Shown here piece by piece: positions 54,498-63,402 of a stretch of 64,000 bases of DNA. The notes beneath the pieces were generated by a model. The model searched no databases. It saw only the letters and a list, made by a program, of their open reading frames with translations, and was not told the origin of the DNA. Both the position numbers and the translations under genes were made by a program. Each line of letters opens with the position of its first letter. Within the stretch, counting starts at the first letter, position 1. The stretch covers positions 1 to 64,000 of the forward strand of contig NZ_JAGSND010000002.1 in NCBI RefSeq assembly GCF_018128545.1, in the 5' to 3' direction. The stretch comes from Sinanaerobacter chloroacetimidivorans (lineage in GTDB: Bacteria; Bacillota; Clostridia; Peptostreptococcales; Anaerovoracaceae).

Positions 54498-55493
54498 TTA
54501 AGTAGTCTGACGTATCACCAACTCTACCGGAGTTTGAATCACTTGTTTTTGCGGCGGCGCCCCCTCGATTTGGGCAATCAGCCGCTCTGCCGCAAGGCGG
54601 CCCATCGTAGCCTTATCTACACGCACTGTAGTCAGTTCAGGCTCCACCAAATGGCTGATTTCGCTGTCATCAAAGCCTGCGATGGCAAGCTCCTTCGGAA
54701 TGCACAGTCCAGCACGCAGTGCCGCCTTCATTGTTCCAACGGCTATTGTATCATTGGTACAAAAAATAGCGGTAGGACGGTCGGGCAAAGACAGCATCAT
54801 CGACGCGCATTGCATGGCCTGCTCTGCTGTTGGTTCTATCGTCTGCACGAAGCGGAAATCAATCGTCTGCCCGATCTCACGCAGCGCGTCACAGTAGCCG
54901 TTGTAACGAGAAGTGCACACGTGAGGTGAAAAAGCGCCCGCAATAAGCCCAATTTTACGGTGCCCCCGCTCGGTCAGATGACGCATGGCAAGCAGAGCGC
55001 CCCCATACTGATCAGTAGTAACACACGTCAAATCATCTACATCAAGCGCATTGTTGAGCACCACAACCGGCATATTCTGCCGCCTCAGATCCATCACCAT
55101 TTGCGCGTCAGATTGCCCGGCAAGAATGATGCCATCCATTTGCTTTTTCACACAGGTCTGTCCGTTCGGCAAACGCAAATCCCGATCGGATGAGATGAAA
55201 AGGCTGTAACCCTTGCGAGCACACGTCTGCAGCACACTTTCAAAAATCGGAGAATAAAACGGATTCAGTACCACAGGATACTGCTTTTCATAAATAACAA
55301 ACCCAATATTGTCCGTACGCCCACGCACCATCGCGCGGGCAATCGCATCCGGCGTGTAATTCAGTGCACGTGCGGCTTCATATACCTTTTGGCGCGTTTT
55401 CTCAGTGACCTGATCCGGGCTGGCAAACGCGCGCGACACAGTCGCCTTGGAATATCCACACAGTCTTGAAACATCTAAAATTGTTGCAGCCAT
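54498..55493 (-). CDS. LacI-family transcriptional regulator
   Basis: 331 residues. N-terminal helix-turn-helix ATILDVSRLCGYSKATVSRA, hinge RALNYTPDAIARAMVRGRTD, then a periplasmic-binding-like sensor domain with GLIAGAFSPHVCTSRYNGY, CTNDTIAVG and AIAGFDDSEISH. First gene of the tct operon. Two LacI-type palindromes lie upstream, so autoregulation is likely. Confidence 0.92.
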   Translation of the reverse strand: MAATILDVSRLCGYSKATVSRAFASPDQVTEKTRQKVYEAARALNYTPDAIARAMVRGRTDNIGFVIYEKQYPVVLNPFYSPIFESVLQTCARKGYSLFISSDRDLRLPNGQTCVKKQMDGIILAGQSDAQMVMDLRRQNMPVVVLNNALDVDDLTCVTTDQYGGALLAMRHLTERGHRKIGLIAGAFSPHVCTSRYNGYCDALREIGQTIDFRFVQTIEPTAEQAMQCASMMLSLPDRPTAIFCTNDTIAVGTMKAALRAGLCIPKELAIAGFDDSEISHLVEPELTTVRVDKATMGRLAAERLIAQIEGAPPQKQVIQTPVELVIRQTT

Positions 55494-55508
55494 ATCTTAT
55501 CGCCCTCC

Positions 55509-55622
55509 AATGAAAACGTTCTCATTTTTAAGGAAAAGAAAATTCTATAAGTTTCAGATGAATTTTATAAAATCAACTTATAGAACAGTAAAAGCATTCA
55601 ATAGGAATGCGATCGTTCTCAT
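55509..55622. promoter_or_regulatory. Two LacI/cre-type operators upstream of lacI
   Basis: ATGAAAACGTTCTCAT at 55510-55525 is a near-perfect palindrome with the CG centre of LacI-family sites, and it also fits the CcpA cre consensus. ATGCGATCGTTCTCAT at 55607-55622 is a weaker second copy. Between them TTTACT-N17-TATAAA on the minus strand is a fair promoter. The rest of this 402-base gap shows only AT-rich sequence. Confidence 0.6.
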
Positions 55623-55895
55623 GATGTTATATTATATATTTTTCTAAATAATGTCAAGTGCATGTTTTCACCAAATCCCTAAAATTATTAAGAATTCCCT
55701 AGTTTTGTCACATTACTTCCTCTTAGGACCTATTTGTTCAGGCAAAAATTCCATGGGAATATTTGAGGACTATCTTTAACAACACCATTCCGATATGATT
55801 ATATATGTGACGGGGGAAACATTAGAATTTCATATATGAGTTATTTCAATTTTATAAACTATGATGATAGTTTCTATATGATTTGGAGGATGTTT

Positions 55896-56432
55896 ATGAA
55901 AAAACAATTCATGAAAATGACGTTAGCTGCTGCTTTTATGCTCCTGATGGCTGTACCTGCACATGCTTTGACACTGGATTCCGTTTTAGGCAATCAGTCG
56001 GAAAATACAGCGAACACTGCGGTATCCGCGCCATCAACGGAAGGTGTCGGCTCCTATGAGCAACAAGTTATTGATCTGGTAAATAAAGAGAGGGCCGCTG
56101 CAGGCTTACCCGCTCTTACATTAAATACAAAGTTAGCAGGAGTTGCCGAGAAAAAAGCGGAAGACTTGAGGGATAAAAATTATTTCTCACATACATCACC
56201 AACGTACGGGTCACCCTTTGATATGATGAAGCAGTTTGGCATCACATATAAGGCAGCCGGAGAAAATATTGCCAGGGGTCAGCAGACACCATCTGCAGTA
56301 ATGAATGGTTGGATGAACTCTCAGGCACATAAAAATAATATTTTAAATAAAAACTTCACTCAAATCGGCGTCGGATATGTAACAGACAGCAATGGCGGTA
56401 CCTATTGGGTACAGATGTTTATCAGACCTTAA
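55896..56432 (+). CDS. Secreted CAP-domain (SCP/YkwD-like) protein
   Basis: About 178 residues from the ATG at 55896, behind TTTGGAGGATGTTT. Signal peptide MKKQFMKMTLAAAFMLLM, cut after AHA. The CAP domain covers about residues 55-175: VNKERAAAGLPAL, NYFSHTSPTYG, GENIARGQQTPSAVMNGW, HKNNILN and YWVQMF. Family members are secreted or spore-associated; activity is unclear. Confidence 0.9.
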   Translation: MKKQFMKMTLAAAFMLLMAVPAHALTLDSVLGNQSENTANTAVSAPSTEGVGSYEQQVIDLVNKERAAAGLPALTLNTKLAGVAEKKAEDLRDKNYFSHTSPTYGSPFDMMKQFGITYKAAGENIARGQQTPSAVMNGWMNSQAHKNNILNKNFTQIGVGYVTDSNGGTYWVQMFIRP

Positions 56433-56460
56433 TAATATAGTTATACCGGTAGTTTACAAG

Positions 56461-56487
56461 AGCAGTCCTTAACGGACTGCTTTTTCC
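56461..56487 (+). terminator. Terminator between the CAP gene and ppk
   Basis: AGCAGTCC-TTAAC-GGACTGCT followed by TTTT; it can serve both convergent transcripts. Confidence 0.8.
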
Positions 56488-56499
56488 TTTTGCCTCTTT

Positions 56500-58704
56500 C
56501 TATTCGTCCCGGATTGCAGGCCATTCATTTTGATTCTCCACTTTTGCCCCTTTCAGCCACTGTAAAAAAGACCCAAAACGTTGTATCGGGAATGACTTAA
56601 AGGAAATCATCTTCTCTGTAAATTTCATCTCGGTTCTTGGCAGGGTTCTTGCTCTTTGAATTGCTTTATCGATAAAAAGCTCCTGAATGTTGATTTTGTT
56701 GAGCCGATCCGGTTTCCTGCAATAGGATCCGTCCGACTGCATGACTCTGGCCTTTACGGTATCATAAAACATAGAATCAAACATCTCATTGATTTTTTCT
56801 TTTATGGACTCCGAATAAATAGGACACGCAACCTCTACCCGCCTATGCATGTTTCTTGTCATAATATCCGCCGATGAAATAAAAAGACGCTGTTCCTTCC
56901 CGATTCCGAATCGAAAAATTCTTGAGTGCTCCAAAAATCTGCCTACAATACTGGTAACACTGATGTTTTCCGTTTCACCGGGAATGCCGGGCAAAATACA
57001 GCAAATTCCTCTTACCATCAAATGTATCTTCACACCCGAACAGGAGGCATCCCTCAGTTTTTCAATAATATCAATATCCGTAACCGAATTTACCTTCATG
57101 GCAATTCTTCCCTCTCCCCCCTTCTCTGTTTCTTCTTCTATCAATTCCATGATTCTTTTTTTCATGTTATTGGGGGCAACCAAAAAGTGAAGGTAATTTC
57201 CTGCCAGATTGGAAATCGTCATATGGTGAAAAAAATTAGCAGCATCTTTACCAATTTCCTGGTTGGCAGTAATAAGGGAAAAATCGGTATAGAGTTCGGC
57301 AGTCTTTTCATTATAATTTCCGGTTCCGACCTGGGTAATATACATATAATCCCCGTTCGCTTTTCTCGTAATCAGGCAGACTTTGGAATGTACTTTATAT
57401 TCTCCGAGCCCGTAGATCAACCTGCATCCCGCTTCTTCCAAACGCTCGGACCAGTCAATATTATTCTGCTCATCAAATCTGGCTCTTAATTCAATAAGAA
57501 CAACCACTTCTTTCCCGTTTTCGGCCGCATTGCAGAGATACTCTACCAGTTTGGCTTTCTGCGCCAATCGATAAATAGTCATTTTGATTGAGACCACACT
57601 GCTGTCTTCAGAAGCCTCCCTGATCATTCTAAGAAATGGTTCCATACTATCATAAGGATAGGTCAACAGAATGTCCCCTTTACAAATCTGTACAAACATG
57701 CTCTCATAAGGGGAAACCTCCGGAGGAGGCTGGGGTACAAAATGTTTATAATAGAATCTGTTTTTTAACTTATCGTCCAGGAACACTGCGATTTGAGAGT
57801 CGAAGTTCATTGATACGGGTGCACTGCATATAAAGATCTGCTCCTTACGTATTCTCAGTTTGCTGCATAATATGTCCTTCAGCCACCCATCGATTTTCTG
57901 TTCACATTCCATCCTAATGATCTCCAGATGTCTCCTTTTCTTCAGAAGCTTTTTCATGGCACTTCTGAAATCTTCATTCATTTCTGCATCCTCATCTTCA
58001 AGGCTGATATCCGCATTACGGGTAACATAAAAGATAATTTTATCGCGTATGGAGTACATATCAAAGATCAGTTCCGAATACTCACAGATGACCTTTACAG
58101 AAGGTACAAAACGAATTTCCTCACCGGGTAGGAATATCAATTCCGGTACGGTATTCGGCACTGGAATTAACCCAAGGAGGTCTTGGTTTTTATTTTGCAG
58201 ATGCAATGCAATTAGAGGTTTTTTATTTGGAATAAAAGGAAAGGGATGGTGATTGTCCACAATTTGGGGAGAGAGAATCGGCATGATATGCCGTTTAAAA
58301 TATTCTTTTAGATATCGGTCTTCGTGTTGGGTAAGCTCATTCAGAGCAAGATGCCGAATTCCGTATTCCTTCATCTCTTTTTTGATAGTGAAATAAGTTT
58401 TGTCTCTTTGTATATATAAAGGTCTCACCGCTTCATAGATTTTTTTCAATTGTTCTTTCCCTGTCATGCCGGTTTTATTATCAATTGTATCATCTTCTTC
58501 ACCTGACAAGGCAAATAAGCTTCCTACCCGAATCATAAAAAATTCATCCAGATTATTAGAAAAAATTGAAATAAATTTTAATCTTTCAAAAAGCGGCACT
58601 TCCGGATCCTGAGCTTCCTGCAAAACCCGTTCATTAAATTTCAGCCATGACAGTTCTCTGTTTTGCATATAGGGCCGGAGTAATCTGCAATCATTCTTCT
58701 CCAT
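56500..58704 (-). CDS. ppk: Polyphosphate kinase 1
   Basis: About 734 residues. N-terminal domain QNRELSWLKFNERVLQEA with SIFSNNLDEFFMIRVG. The catalytic phospholipase D-like half has VSIKMTIYRLAQKAKLVEYL, ELRARFDEQNNI and KVHSKVCLITRK, with the autophosphorylated His, plus a second set ending SSADIMTRNMHRRVE. It makes polyphosphate from ATP reversibly. It overlaps the 3' end of ppx. Confidence 0.94.
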   Translation of the reverse strand: MEKNDCRLLRPYMQNRELSWLKFNERVLQEAQDPEVPLFERLKFISIFSNNLDEFFMIRVGSLFALSGEEDDTIDNKTGMTGKEQLKKIYEAVRPLYIQRDKTYFTIKKEMKEYGIRHLALNELTQHEDRYLKEYFKRHIMPILSPQIVDNHHPFPFIPNKKPLIALHLQNKNQDLLGLIPVPNTVPELIFLPGEEIRFVPSVKVICEYSELIFDMYSIRDKIIFYVTRNADISLEDEDAEMNEDFRSAMKKLLKKRRHLEIIRMECEQKIDGWLKDILCSKLRIRKEQIFICSAPVSMNFDSQIAVFLDDKLKNRFYYKHFVPQPPPEVSPYESMFVQICKGDILLTYPYDSMEPFLRMIREASEDSSVVSIKMTIYRLAQKAKLVEYLCNAAENGKEVVVLIELRARFDEQNNIDWSERLEEAGCRLIYGLGEYKVHSKVCLITRKANGDYMYITQVGTGNYNEKTAELYTDFSLITANQEIGKDAANFFHHMTISNLAGNYLHFLVAPNNMKKRIMELIEEETEKGGEGRIAMKVNSVTDIDIIEKLRDASCSGVKIHLMVRGICCILPGIPGETENISVTSIVGRFLEHSRIFRFGIGKEQRLFISSADIMTRNMHRRVEVACPIYSESIKEKINEMFDSMFYDTVKARVMQSDGSYCRKPDRLNKINIQELFIDKAIQRARTLPRTEMKFTEKMISFKSFPIQRFGSFLQWLKGAKVENQNEWPAIRDE

Positions 58705-59599
58705 TTTCCCACTCAATTACCGTTTTAATCAAATACCCTTCTCTGACTCCGTATTCACTGACGATCATTTTCTCGCATTGATACTGTTTCGAAATGGTTT
58801 TTAGTATTGTCATACCCGGTATGATGGTATGGATACGCTCGGGAACCACTCGCAAAACTCTTTCAATTCCATCTTTCTCTTGATAAAAAGACTTTAAAAG
58901 TTTTTTAATATGGTTCAGTTCCATACTGCGGTTAGACAGCGGCATATTAAAGTAGTCATTGCTCAGTTTGCAGGCTGCCCTGTTGGTTCCTCCTACTCCG
59001 CAAAGAATCGTGGTGGGGACTTCTCCCGGATCAATGGACTCCAATTGTTCACGGATATATTTTTTCATTCTTCGGTATTCTTCTTTTGTAGGCAGCAGAC
59101 CCGACACAAATCTTACATAAAGATCCAGGGATCCCATGGGAATGGAATATACTTTGCAGATTTTCCTGTCTTTATAAAAAACCAACTCTGTGCTGCCTCC
59201 TCCGATATCAACCAAAAGGCCGGAATCTACGTTGACATTGTAGGCGGCTCCAATAAATCCGCAAATGGCTTCTTCTTCACCGGAAATAATGGTGACATCA
59301 AGATTAGCGGCTTCTTTTATTGCTCTTACTACCAGTTCCCGGTTCTGTATATTGCGAAAAGAAGCAGTGGCAAATACATAAATATTTTCAACTTCTATAT
59401 TGTCTATTATTTTTTTGAAGTTTGATAAAACAGTTATGGCTTTCTGAATTCCACGCTCGGTCATACATCCCTTTTCATCGACATAACCGATCAATGAGGA
59501 CATATTTTTACGGTGGAACATGGGTTTTATATGATTATCCTGAATCGTGTATACGGAAAGTCGTATCGTATTAGAACCAATGTCAATTACTGCGTACAT
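58691..59599 (-). CDS. ppx: Exopolyphosphatase / pppGpp phosphohydrolase (Ppx/GppA)
   Basis: About 302 residues from the second ATG at 59599, which has the better spacing to GAAGGAG. Actin-fold motifs are AVIDIGSNTIRLSVY, LVDIGGGSTELVFY and the catalytic Glu in SGEEEAICGFIGA. The short form lacks the C-terminal HD-like domains of Escherichia Ppx. Co-transcribed with ppk, giving a polyphosphate synthesis and breakdown pair. Confidence 0.9.
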   Translation of the reverse strand: MYAVIDIGSNTIRLSVYTIQDNHIKPMFHRKNMSSLIGYVDEKGCMTERGIQKAITVLSNFKKIIDNIEVENIYVFATASFRNIQNRELVVRAIKEAANLDVTIISGEEEAICGFIGAAYNVNVDSGLLVDIGGGSTELVFYKDRKICKVYSIPMGSLDLYVRFVSGLLPTKEEYRRMKKYIREQLESIDPGEVPTTILCGVGGTNRAACKLSNDYFNMPLSNRSMELNHIKKLLKSFYQEKDGIERVLRVVPERIHTIIPGMTILKTISKQYQCEKMIVSEYGVREGYLIKTVIEWENGEE

Positions 59600-59693
59600 A
59601 AGCATACTCCTTCATAAAATGATAAGCCAATCAGCTTTATAATCATTTTATCTGCAGGATGTAAAATTTATATTAACCTTATGTTAAAATATG

Positions 59694-59726
59694 GATTAAA
59701 AAACACAGTTCTTACCGAACTGTGTT
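59694..59726 (-). terminator. Terminator after azlD
   Basis: AACACAGTTC and GAACTGTGTT pair around a five-base loop, then TTTTTT on the minus strand. Confidence 0.8.
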
Positions 59727-59758
59727 ATCGAACTATGTTTTTGGGGCTCTATTAAGAA

Positions 59759-60091
59759 TTAAAAAATTAATTGTACAAGAACCATATAAATCACCGTACC
59801 GCCCAAAATGCTCAAGAGATTATTTTTTCTCCAAAGGTGAAGAAAGATGACAGCCAAAACGGCAATCCCTTCAGGGATTCCAAAAGGACGGCTGAAAAAG
59901 TCTACATTCCGCAAACAGTAGATAATCAGCATTCCCATGACTGCCGGCGGGAGGGCATTTCCAAGGTACGTGATTACCTTCGGTGTCCTGCCGGTTCTGC
60001 TGAACAGCAGAAAGGGAGCCGCTCTCAAAGCAAAGGTTATGGACGCGATGACAAATATAATCAGGAGAGAATAGCCAACACTCAAGGTCAT
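59759..60091 (-). CDS. azlD: Branched-chain amino acid exporter small subunit
   Basis: 110 residues with three or four membrane helices. FALRAAPFLLF and ALPPAVMGMLIIYCLRNVDF are AzlD motifs. It pairs with AzlC to export leucine-type amino acids or analogues. It overlaps azlC by four bases. Confidence 0.88.
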   Translation of the reverse strand: MTLSVGYSLLIIFVIASITFALRAAPFLLFSRTGRTPKVITYLGNALPPAVMGMLIIYCLRNVDFFSRPFGIPEGIAVLAVIFLHLWRKNNLLSILGGTVIYMVLVQLIF

Positions 60092-60807
60092 GGAATCTGA
60101 TCCTCCTTTTCATCTTTCCGCTCTACGGTTTTCGGTTCGATCCATTTCCGACCCAACATTAGTGCCAGCAGGATCAGAATCATTGCAGGAATGGCCAGGT
60201 TTCCCGGACCAAAGATTGTCAGAGCGGCAATGGTGCAGAAGACTCCAATGAGAGCTGGAATATGGGTGGCATAAGCTTTCCATTGATCCAAGAAAATCAC
60301 AATAAATAAAGCGGTCATGGCAAAATCCATTCCTTCGGTATTAAAGGTTATGAAGGAACCTGCCAGAGAGCCGATCACGGACCCCAAAATCCAGTAGGAT
60401 TGGTTCAGCATCGCCACACAGAGGTAAAACTTCTTCCCGTCAACGGATGGAGGGATGTTGATACCGCAAAGAAGAGAATAGGTTTCATCGGTAAGGGCAA
60501 AGGCCATATACCACTTTTTCCATCCCATATTGGTGAATTTGTCCAAAAAGGATAAGCCGTAAAAGATATGGCGGATATTGACTACAATTGTCATGATTGC
60601 GATCTGAATTAAACCGATACCGCCATAGAAAAAGCTCACCGCAATGAACTGCATGGCCCCGGCATATACAATCAAACTCATAAAAAAAGCCCATAGAAAA
60701 TGGTACCCTGCATTTTCAAATAGTAATCCAAAGGCGATGCCGATGGACAGATAGCCCAGCATGACCGGGACAGTGACGGGAAACGCCGCTTTTATCGCTT
60801 GCTTCAT
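60088..60807 (-). CDS. azlC: Branched-chain amino acid exporter large subunit
   Basis: 239 residues. The family signature GYLSIGIAFGLLFENAG lies near the start, followed by MSLIVYAGAMQFIAVSFF and NIRHIFYGLSF. Six to seven helices and a charged tail. Partner of AzlD. Confidence 0.9.
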   Translation of the reverse strand: MKQAIKAAFPVTVPVMLGYLSIGIAFGLLFENAGYHFLWAFFMSLIVYAGAMQFIAVSFFYGGIGLIQIAIMTIVVNIRHIFYGLSFLDKFTNMGWKKWYMAFALTDETYSLLCGINIPPSVDGKKFYLCVAMLNQSYWILGSVIGSLAGSFITFNTEGMDFAMTALFIVIFLDQWKAYATHIPALIGVFCTIAALTIFGPGNLAIPAMILILLALMLGRKWIEPKTVERKDEKEDQIP

Positions 60808-60912
60808 AAACTACTCTCGCTTCTTTTTCTTCTCTGTTAAAATCTTCTAAATTATAGTATACTATAGAGAAAGAGCTTTTTTCAATGTTTTAATTCAAAG
60901 GGGATGAATCAA

Positions 60913-61476
60913 GTGAACAATATTAAAAAAGCAGGCATTGTAACCGGTGCTGTGGTTGGCGGTGTGATTGGGGGCACCATTTCAGTTATCGGCAAAGTGT
61001 CTAAGAAGAAATTTATTGATGATTTAGGAGAAAGCGTCGTCGATTCCACCATACTCACCGGAGGAATTGCGGGGGATATCGCCAGCGGAGCAGCTTCCCT
61101 GGTATCCGGTAAAATAACGAATACGCCTCAAAAAATCGAGGAAGGAAAAAAAGACCTGAAATCAGCAGGCAACAGAGTCATTCAGAACTTCGTCGGCAAT
61201 GTGAAAACCGTAGTGAATAACAGCGGTGAAATACTTGAAGGTGTAAAAGAAAGAGACCGTAAAAAAGTAGTCAAGGGAACGAAGAATCTGGCAAAAGTGA
61301 TAGCAGTAGGTGCAATTACGGTAGGAACGATCAAAATTAAGCCCGAAGCAGATGAAGATACACAAGCAGAAGACGAAGCAGATGAGGATACTAAAGCGGA
61401 AGACAAAGCAGATGAGGATACTCAAGCGGAAGACAAAGCAGATGAGGATACTCAAGCGGAAGACAAAACAAAATAA
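60913..61476 (+). CDS. Small protein with Gly-rich N-terminus and acidic tandem repeat tail
   Basis: About 187 residues from a GTG at 60913 (AAAGGGG eight bases upstream); an ATG at 60904 is too close to that site. Hydrophobic, Gly-rich N-terminus (GIVTGAVVGGVIGGTISVIG), an amphipathic middle with Lys, Gly and Asn, and a second hydrophobic patch near 132-142. The tail is four 10-residue repeats ADEDTQAEDK. No family is recognised. The pattern suggests a membrane-associated stress-type protein. Confidence 0.6.
   Translation: MNNIKKAGIVTGAVVGGVIGGTISVIGKVSKKKFIDDLGESVVDSTILTGGIAGDIASGAASLVSGKITNTPQKIEEGKKDLKSAGNRVIQNFVGNVKTVVNNSGEILEGVKERDRKKVVKGTKNLAKVIAVGAITVGTIKIKPEADEDTQAEDEADEDTKAEDKADEDTQAEDKADEDTQAEDKTK
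61348..61467 (+). repeat. Four 30-bp in-frame tandem repeats
   Basis: Codes for ADEDTQAEDE, ADEDTKAEDK, ADEDTQAEDK and ADEDTQAEDK. The last two copies are nearly identical in DNA. Confidence 0.85.
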
Positions 61477-61480
61477 GAAC

Positions 61481-61528
61481 GGCATCTTGAAATAGTCCAT
61501 TTATCATGCTATTTTAAGATGCCTTTTC
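61481..61528 (+). terminator. Terminator after the repeat-tailed gene
   Basis: GGCATCTTGAAATAG and CTATTTTAAGATGCC form a 15-bp stem with a few mismatches, followed by TTTT. Confidence 0.8.
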
Positions 61529-61626
61529 AATTTATCGGAACAGCTTATTTTGGTTTCAGTTTGATTGGCTTTCGATCGGTAATTTGCCGGCCGGCTCCCG
61601 GCAGCTTTCAGAAACCCAAGCCAGGG

Positions 61627-62769
61627 TTAATCCGGTCGATATTCTTCCAGCTGCATAGAAAGTTGTTTGGTATTACCGTTTCTGACTATCGTTATTTTTA
61701 CCGTGTCACCCACCTTATATTTTTCCAGTGCCTGAGTCAGAACGGCGCTGCTGCTGATTTTGGTATCGCCAAGATAGGTAATCAGATCGCCTGCCTGAAA
61801 ACCGGCTTTTTCCGCATTGGATCCCCCATCTACTTTTTGGATATATACGCCCAGTTGTCTTACCCCATAAAGAAGTGCCTTTTGCGCAGTAGTAAGGTCC
61901 AGAAAGGTCATTCCTGCATCAACCCGCCCTTTTACGTAACCATACGCAGCAAGCTCATCGATGACAGCCTTGGCCGCATTGCATGGAATGGCAAATCCCA
62001 GCCCCTCCACATCAGAACCTGAGGATTTCGCCACCACGATCCCGATCAATTCTCCTTTATCATTAAACAACCCGCCTCCGGAATTTCCCGGATTAATGGC
62101 AGCATCCGTCTGCAGCAAAGTCATGGTCTTTCCGTCAATGACGAGCTCTCTGTCAAGTGCACTGATAATCCCTTCGGTAACGGTACCTCCCAGTTGTCCC
62201 AGCGGATTTCCGATGGCTATAGCGGTTTGTCCTACCATGAGGCTGTCCGAATCACCCAGAACTGCGGCCGTTAAGCCGGAAGCGTTAATTTTTAAAAGGG
62301 CAACGTCAGTTTTGCCGTCTGTCCCTATTAGCTTCGCCTCGTAAACGGTACCGTTTTTTAATCTTACAGATATTTTCCCGGCTCCGTCTATAACGTGATT
62401 ATTGGTAGCGATATATCCATCACTGGAAACGATGACTCCACTGCCTGCTCCATTTGTGACATACTGCTGCATCCAGCTGTCTGTGGTTACGGTTTCTGTC
62501 GTAATCTCCACTACGGAATTAGCAGTCAGCGCGGCTACTTCCGCTACCGACAGCGTGGCATTCCCGGAAGACGCGGAGGTTAGATACGCTTCATTTTGCT
62601 GTGTTAAGAAAAGATTGGCCGCAGTATTTTCTTCAAGCCCTGTTTTGCCCGCATAACTGCTTACCAGCATTCCGCCGGAAAATCCAAGTGCGGAAGATGT
62701 GGTTATGCAAAATGACAGGATGATAGCAGCCCCTTTGGCAGTTATTGTATATCTTCTTGATTTTTTCAT
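61627..62769 (-). CDS. HtrA/DegP-type serine protease with PDZ domain
   Basis: 380 residues. N-terminal membrane segment (about 12-35), then a trypsin-like domain with the triad H125 (NNHVID), D155 (KTDVALLK) and S230 (NPGNSGGGLF). A C-terminal PDZ domain covers about 285-375 (YIQKVDGGSNAEKAGFQAGD). It should degrade misfolded proteins outside the membrane. AAGGAGG lies before the ATG. A bidirectional hairpin separates it from the broken GH18 gene. Confidence 0.92.
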   Translation of the reverse strand: MKKSRRYTITAKGAAIILSFCITTSSALGFSGGMLVSSYAGKTGLEENTAANLFLTQQNEAYLTSASSGNATLSVAEVAALTANSVVEITTETVTTDSWMQQYVTNGAGSGVIVSSDGYIATNNHVIDGAGKISVRLKNGTVYEAKLIGTDGKTDVALLKINASGLTAAVLGDSDSLMVGQTAIAIGNPLGQLGGTVTEGIISALDRELVIDGKTMTLLQTDAAINPGNSGGGLFNDKGELIGIVVAKSSGSDVEGLGFAIPCNAAKAVIDELAAYGYVKGRVDAGMTFLDLTTAQKALLYGVRQLGVYIQKVDGGSNAEKAGFQAGDLITYLGDTKISSSAVLTQALEKYKVGDTVKITIVRNGNTKQLSMQLEEYRPD

Positions 62770-62794
62770 TGTTGAGCCTCCTTCTTTTTTTCAT

Positions 62795-62831
62795 AAAAAA
62801 AGATTATCCTTTTTTATAAGATAATCTTTTT
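62795..62831 (-). terminator. Terminator after the GH18 fragment
   Basis: AAAGATTATC and GATAATCTTT pair around an AT loop, with T on either side. Confidence 0.75.
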
Positions 62832-62886
62832 ATGTGTAGAAATTTTGAAGGTCTGATGGTTCCTTTCTAAATTTCAGAATTTAAAT

Positions 62887-63323
62887 TCACTCTACCTTTG
62901 CAACGGTATAAAGGGAATTTAATACTTCTGAAGCCCCATAAGGGAAAGGCCTCATAATCGTCCAGATGCTGGCTCCTGCAAGGCCATACTCGTTGATCAA
63001 TCTAAGTTTCGCTTCTATGCTTCTCGCATTTTCAAACCAGACTACATGCTGACGCCCCTGCTCATCAGTATACTCAAAAAAGGGGGATTGAGCGGTTTCG
63101 TCAAATTGGATTTCCGCACCATATCTGGCTGCTCTCTCTACAGCCTCTATGTTTGATATATTCTCAGCAGCGGACTCTCCCTGTACAAAAGGAAGGGTCC
63201 AATCATACCCGTAATTCGGTATCCCCATCAGGATCTTTTCCGGCGGTATTTGCGTGATGCCGTATTCAATAACCTGGCGTACATTGTTTAGCGGAGCTAC
63301 AGCCATCGGGGGTCCCATGGTTG
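62887..63323 (-). pseudogene. 3' part of a YaaH/SleL-type GH18 spore glucosidase, interrupted
   Basis: About 145 codons of the GH18 C-terminus: GPPMAVAPLNNVRQVIEY, ILMGIPNYGYDWTLPF and WFENARSIEAKLRLINEYGL, which continues AGASIW. These match spore-coat and germination glucosidases of the YaaH/SleL type (cortex fragment degradation). The catalytic DxE half and LysM repeats are absent; the frame upstream of GPPM is foreign sequence running into the recombinase. The ORF extends to 63387 only by chance. The missing 5' part may lie beyond the element, right of this window. Confidence 0.8.
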
Positions 63324-63402
63324 CAAAAACACACCGAATTATCGAAATGTCGGGCGTGAATTTAATAAAAAATTCATAAAGATTCATTCATCATGAATGG
63401 TC

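Noticed and set aside
55509-55525. CcpA cre site only
   Set aside because: It fits cre, but two copies in front of a lacI gene make autoregulation by that LacI protein equally or more likely; kept as a mixed call.
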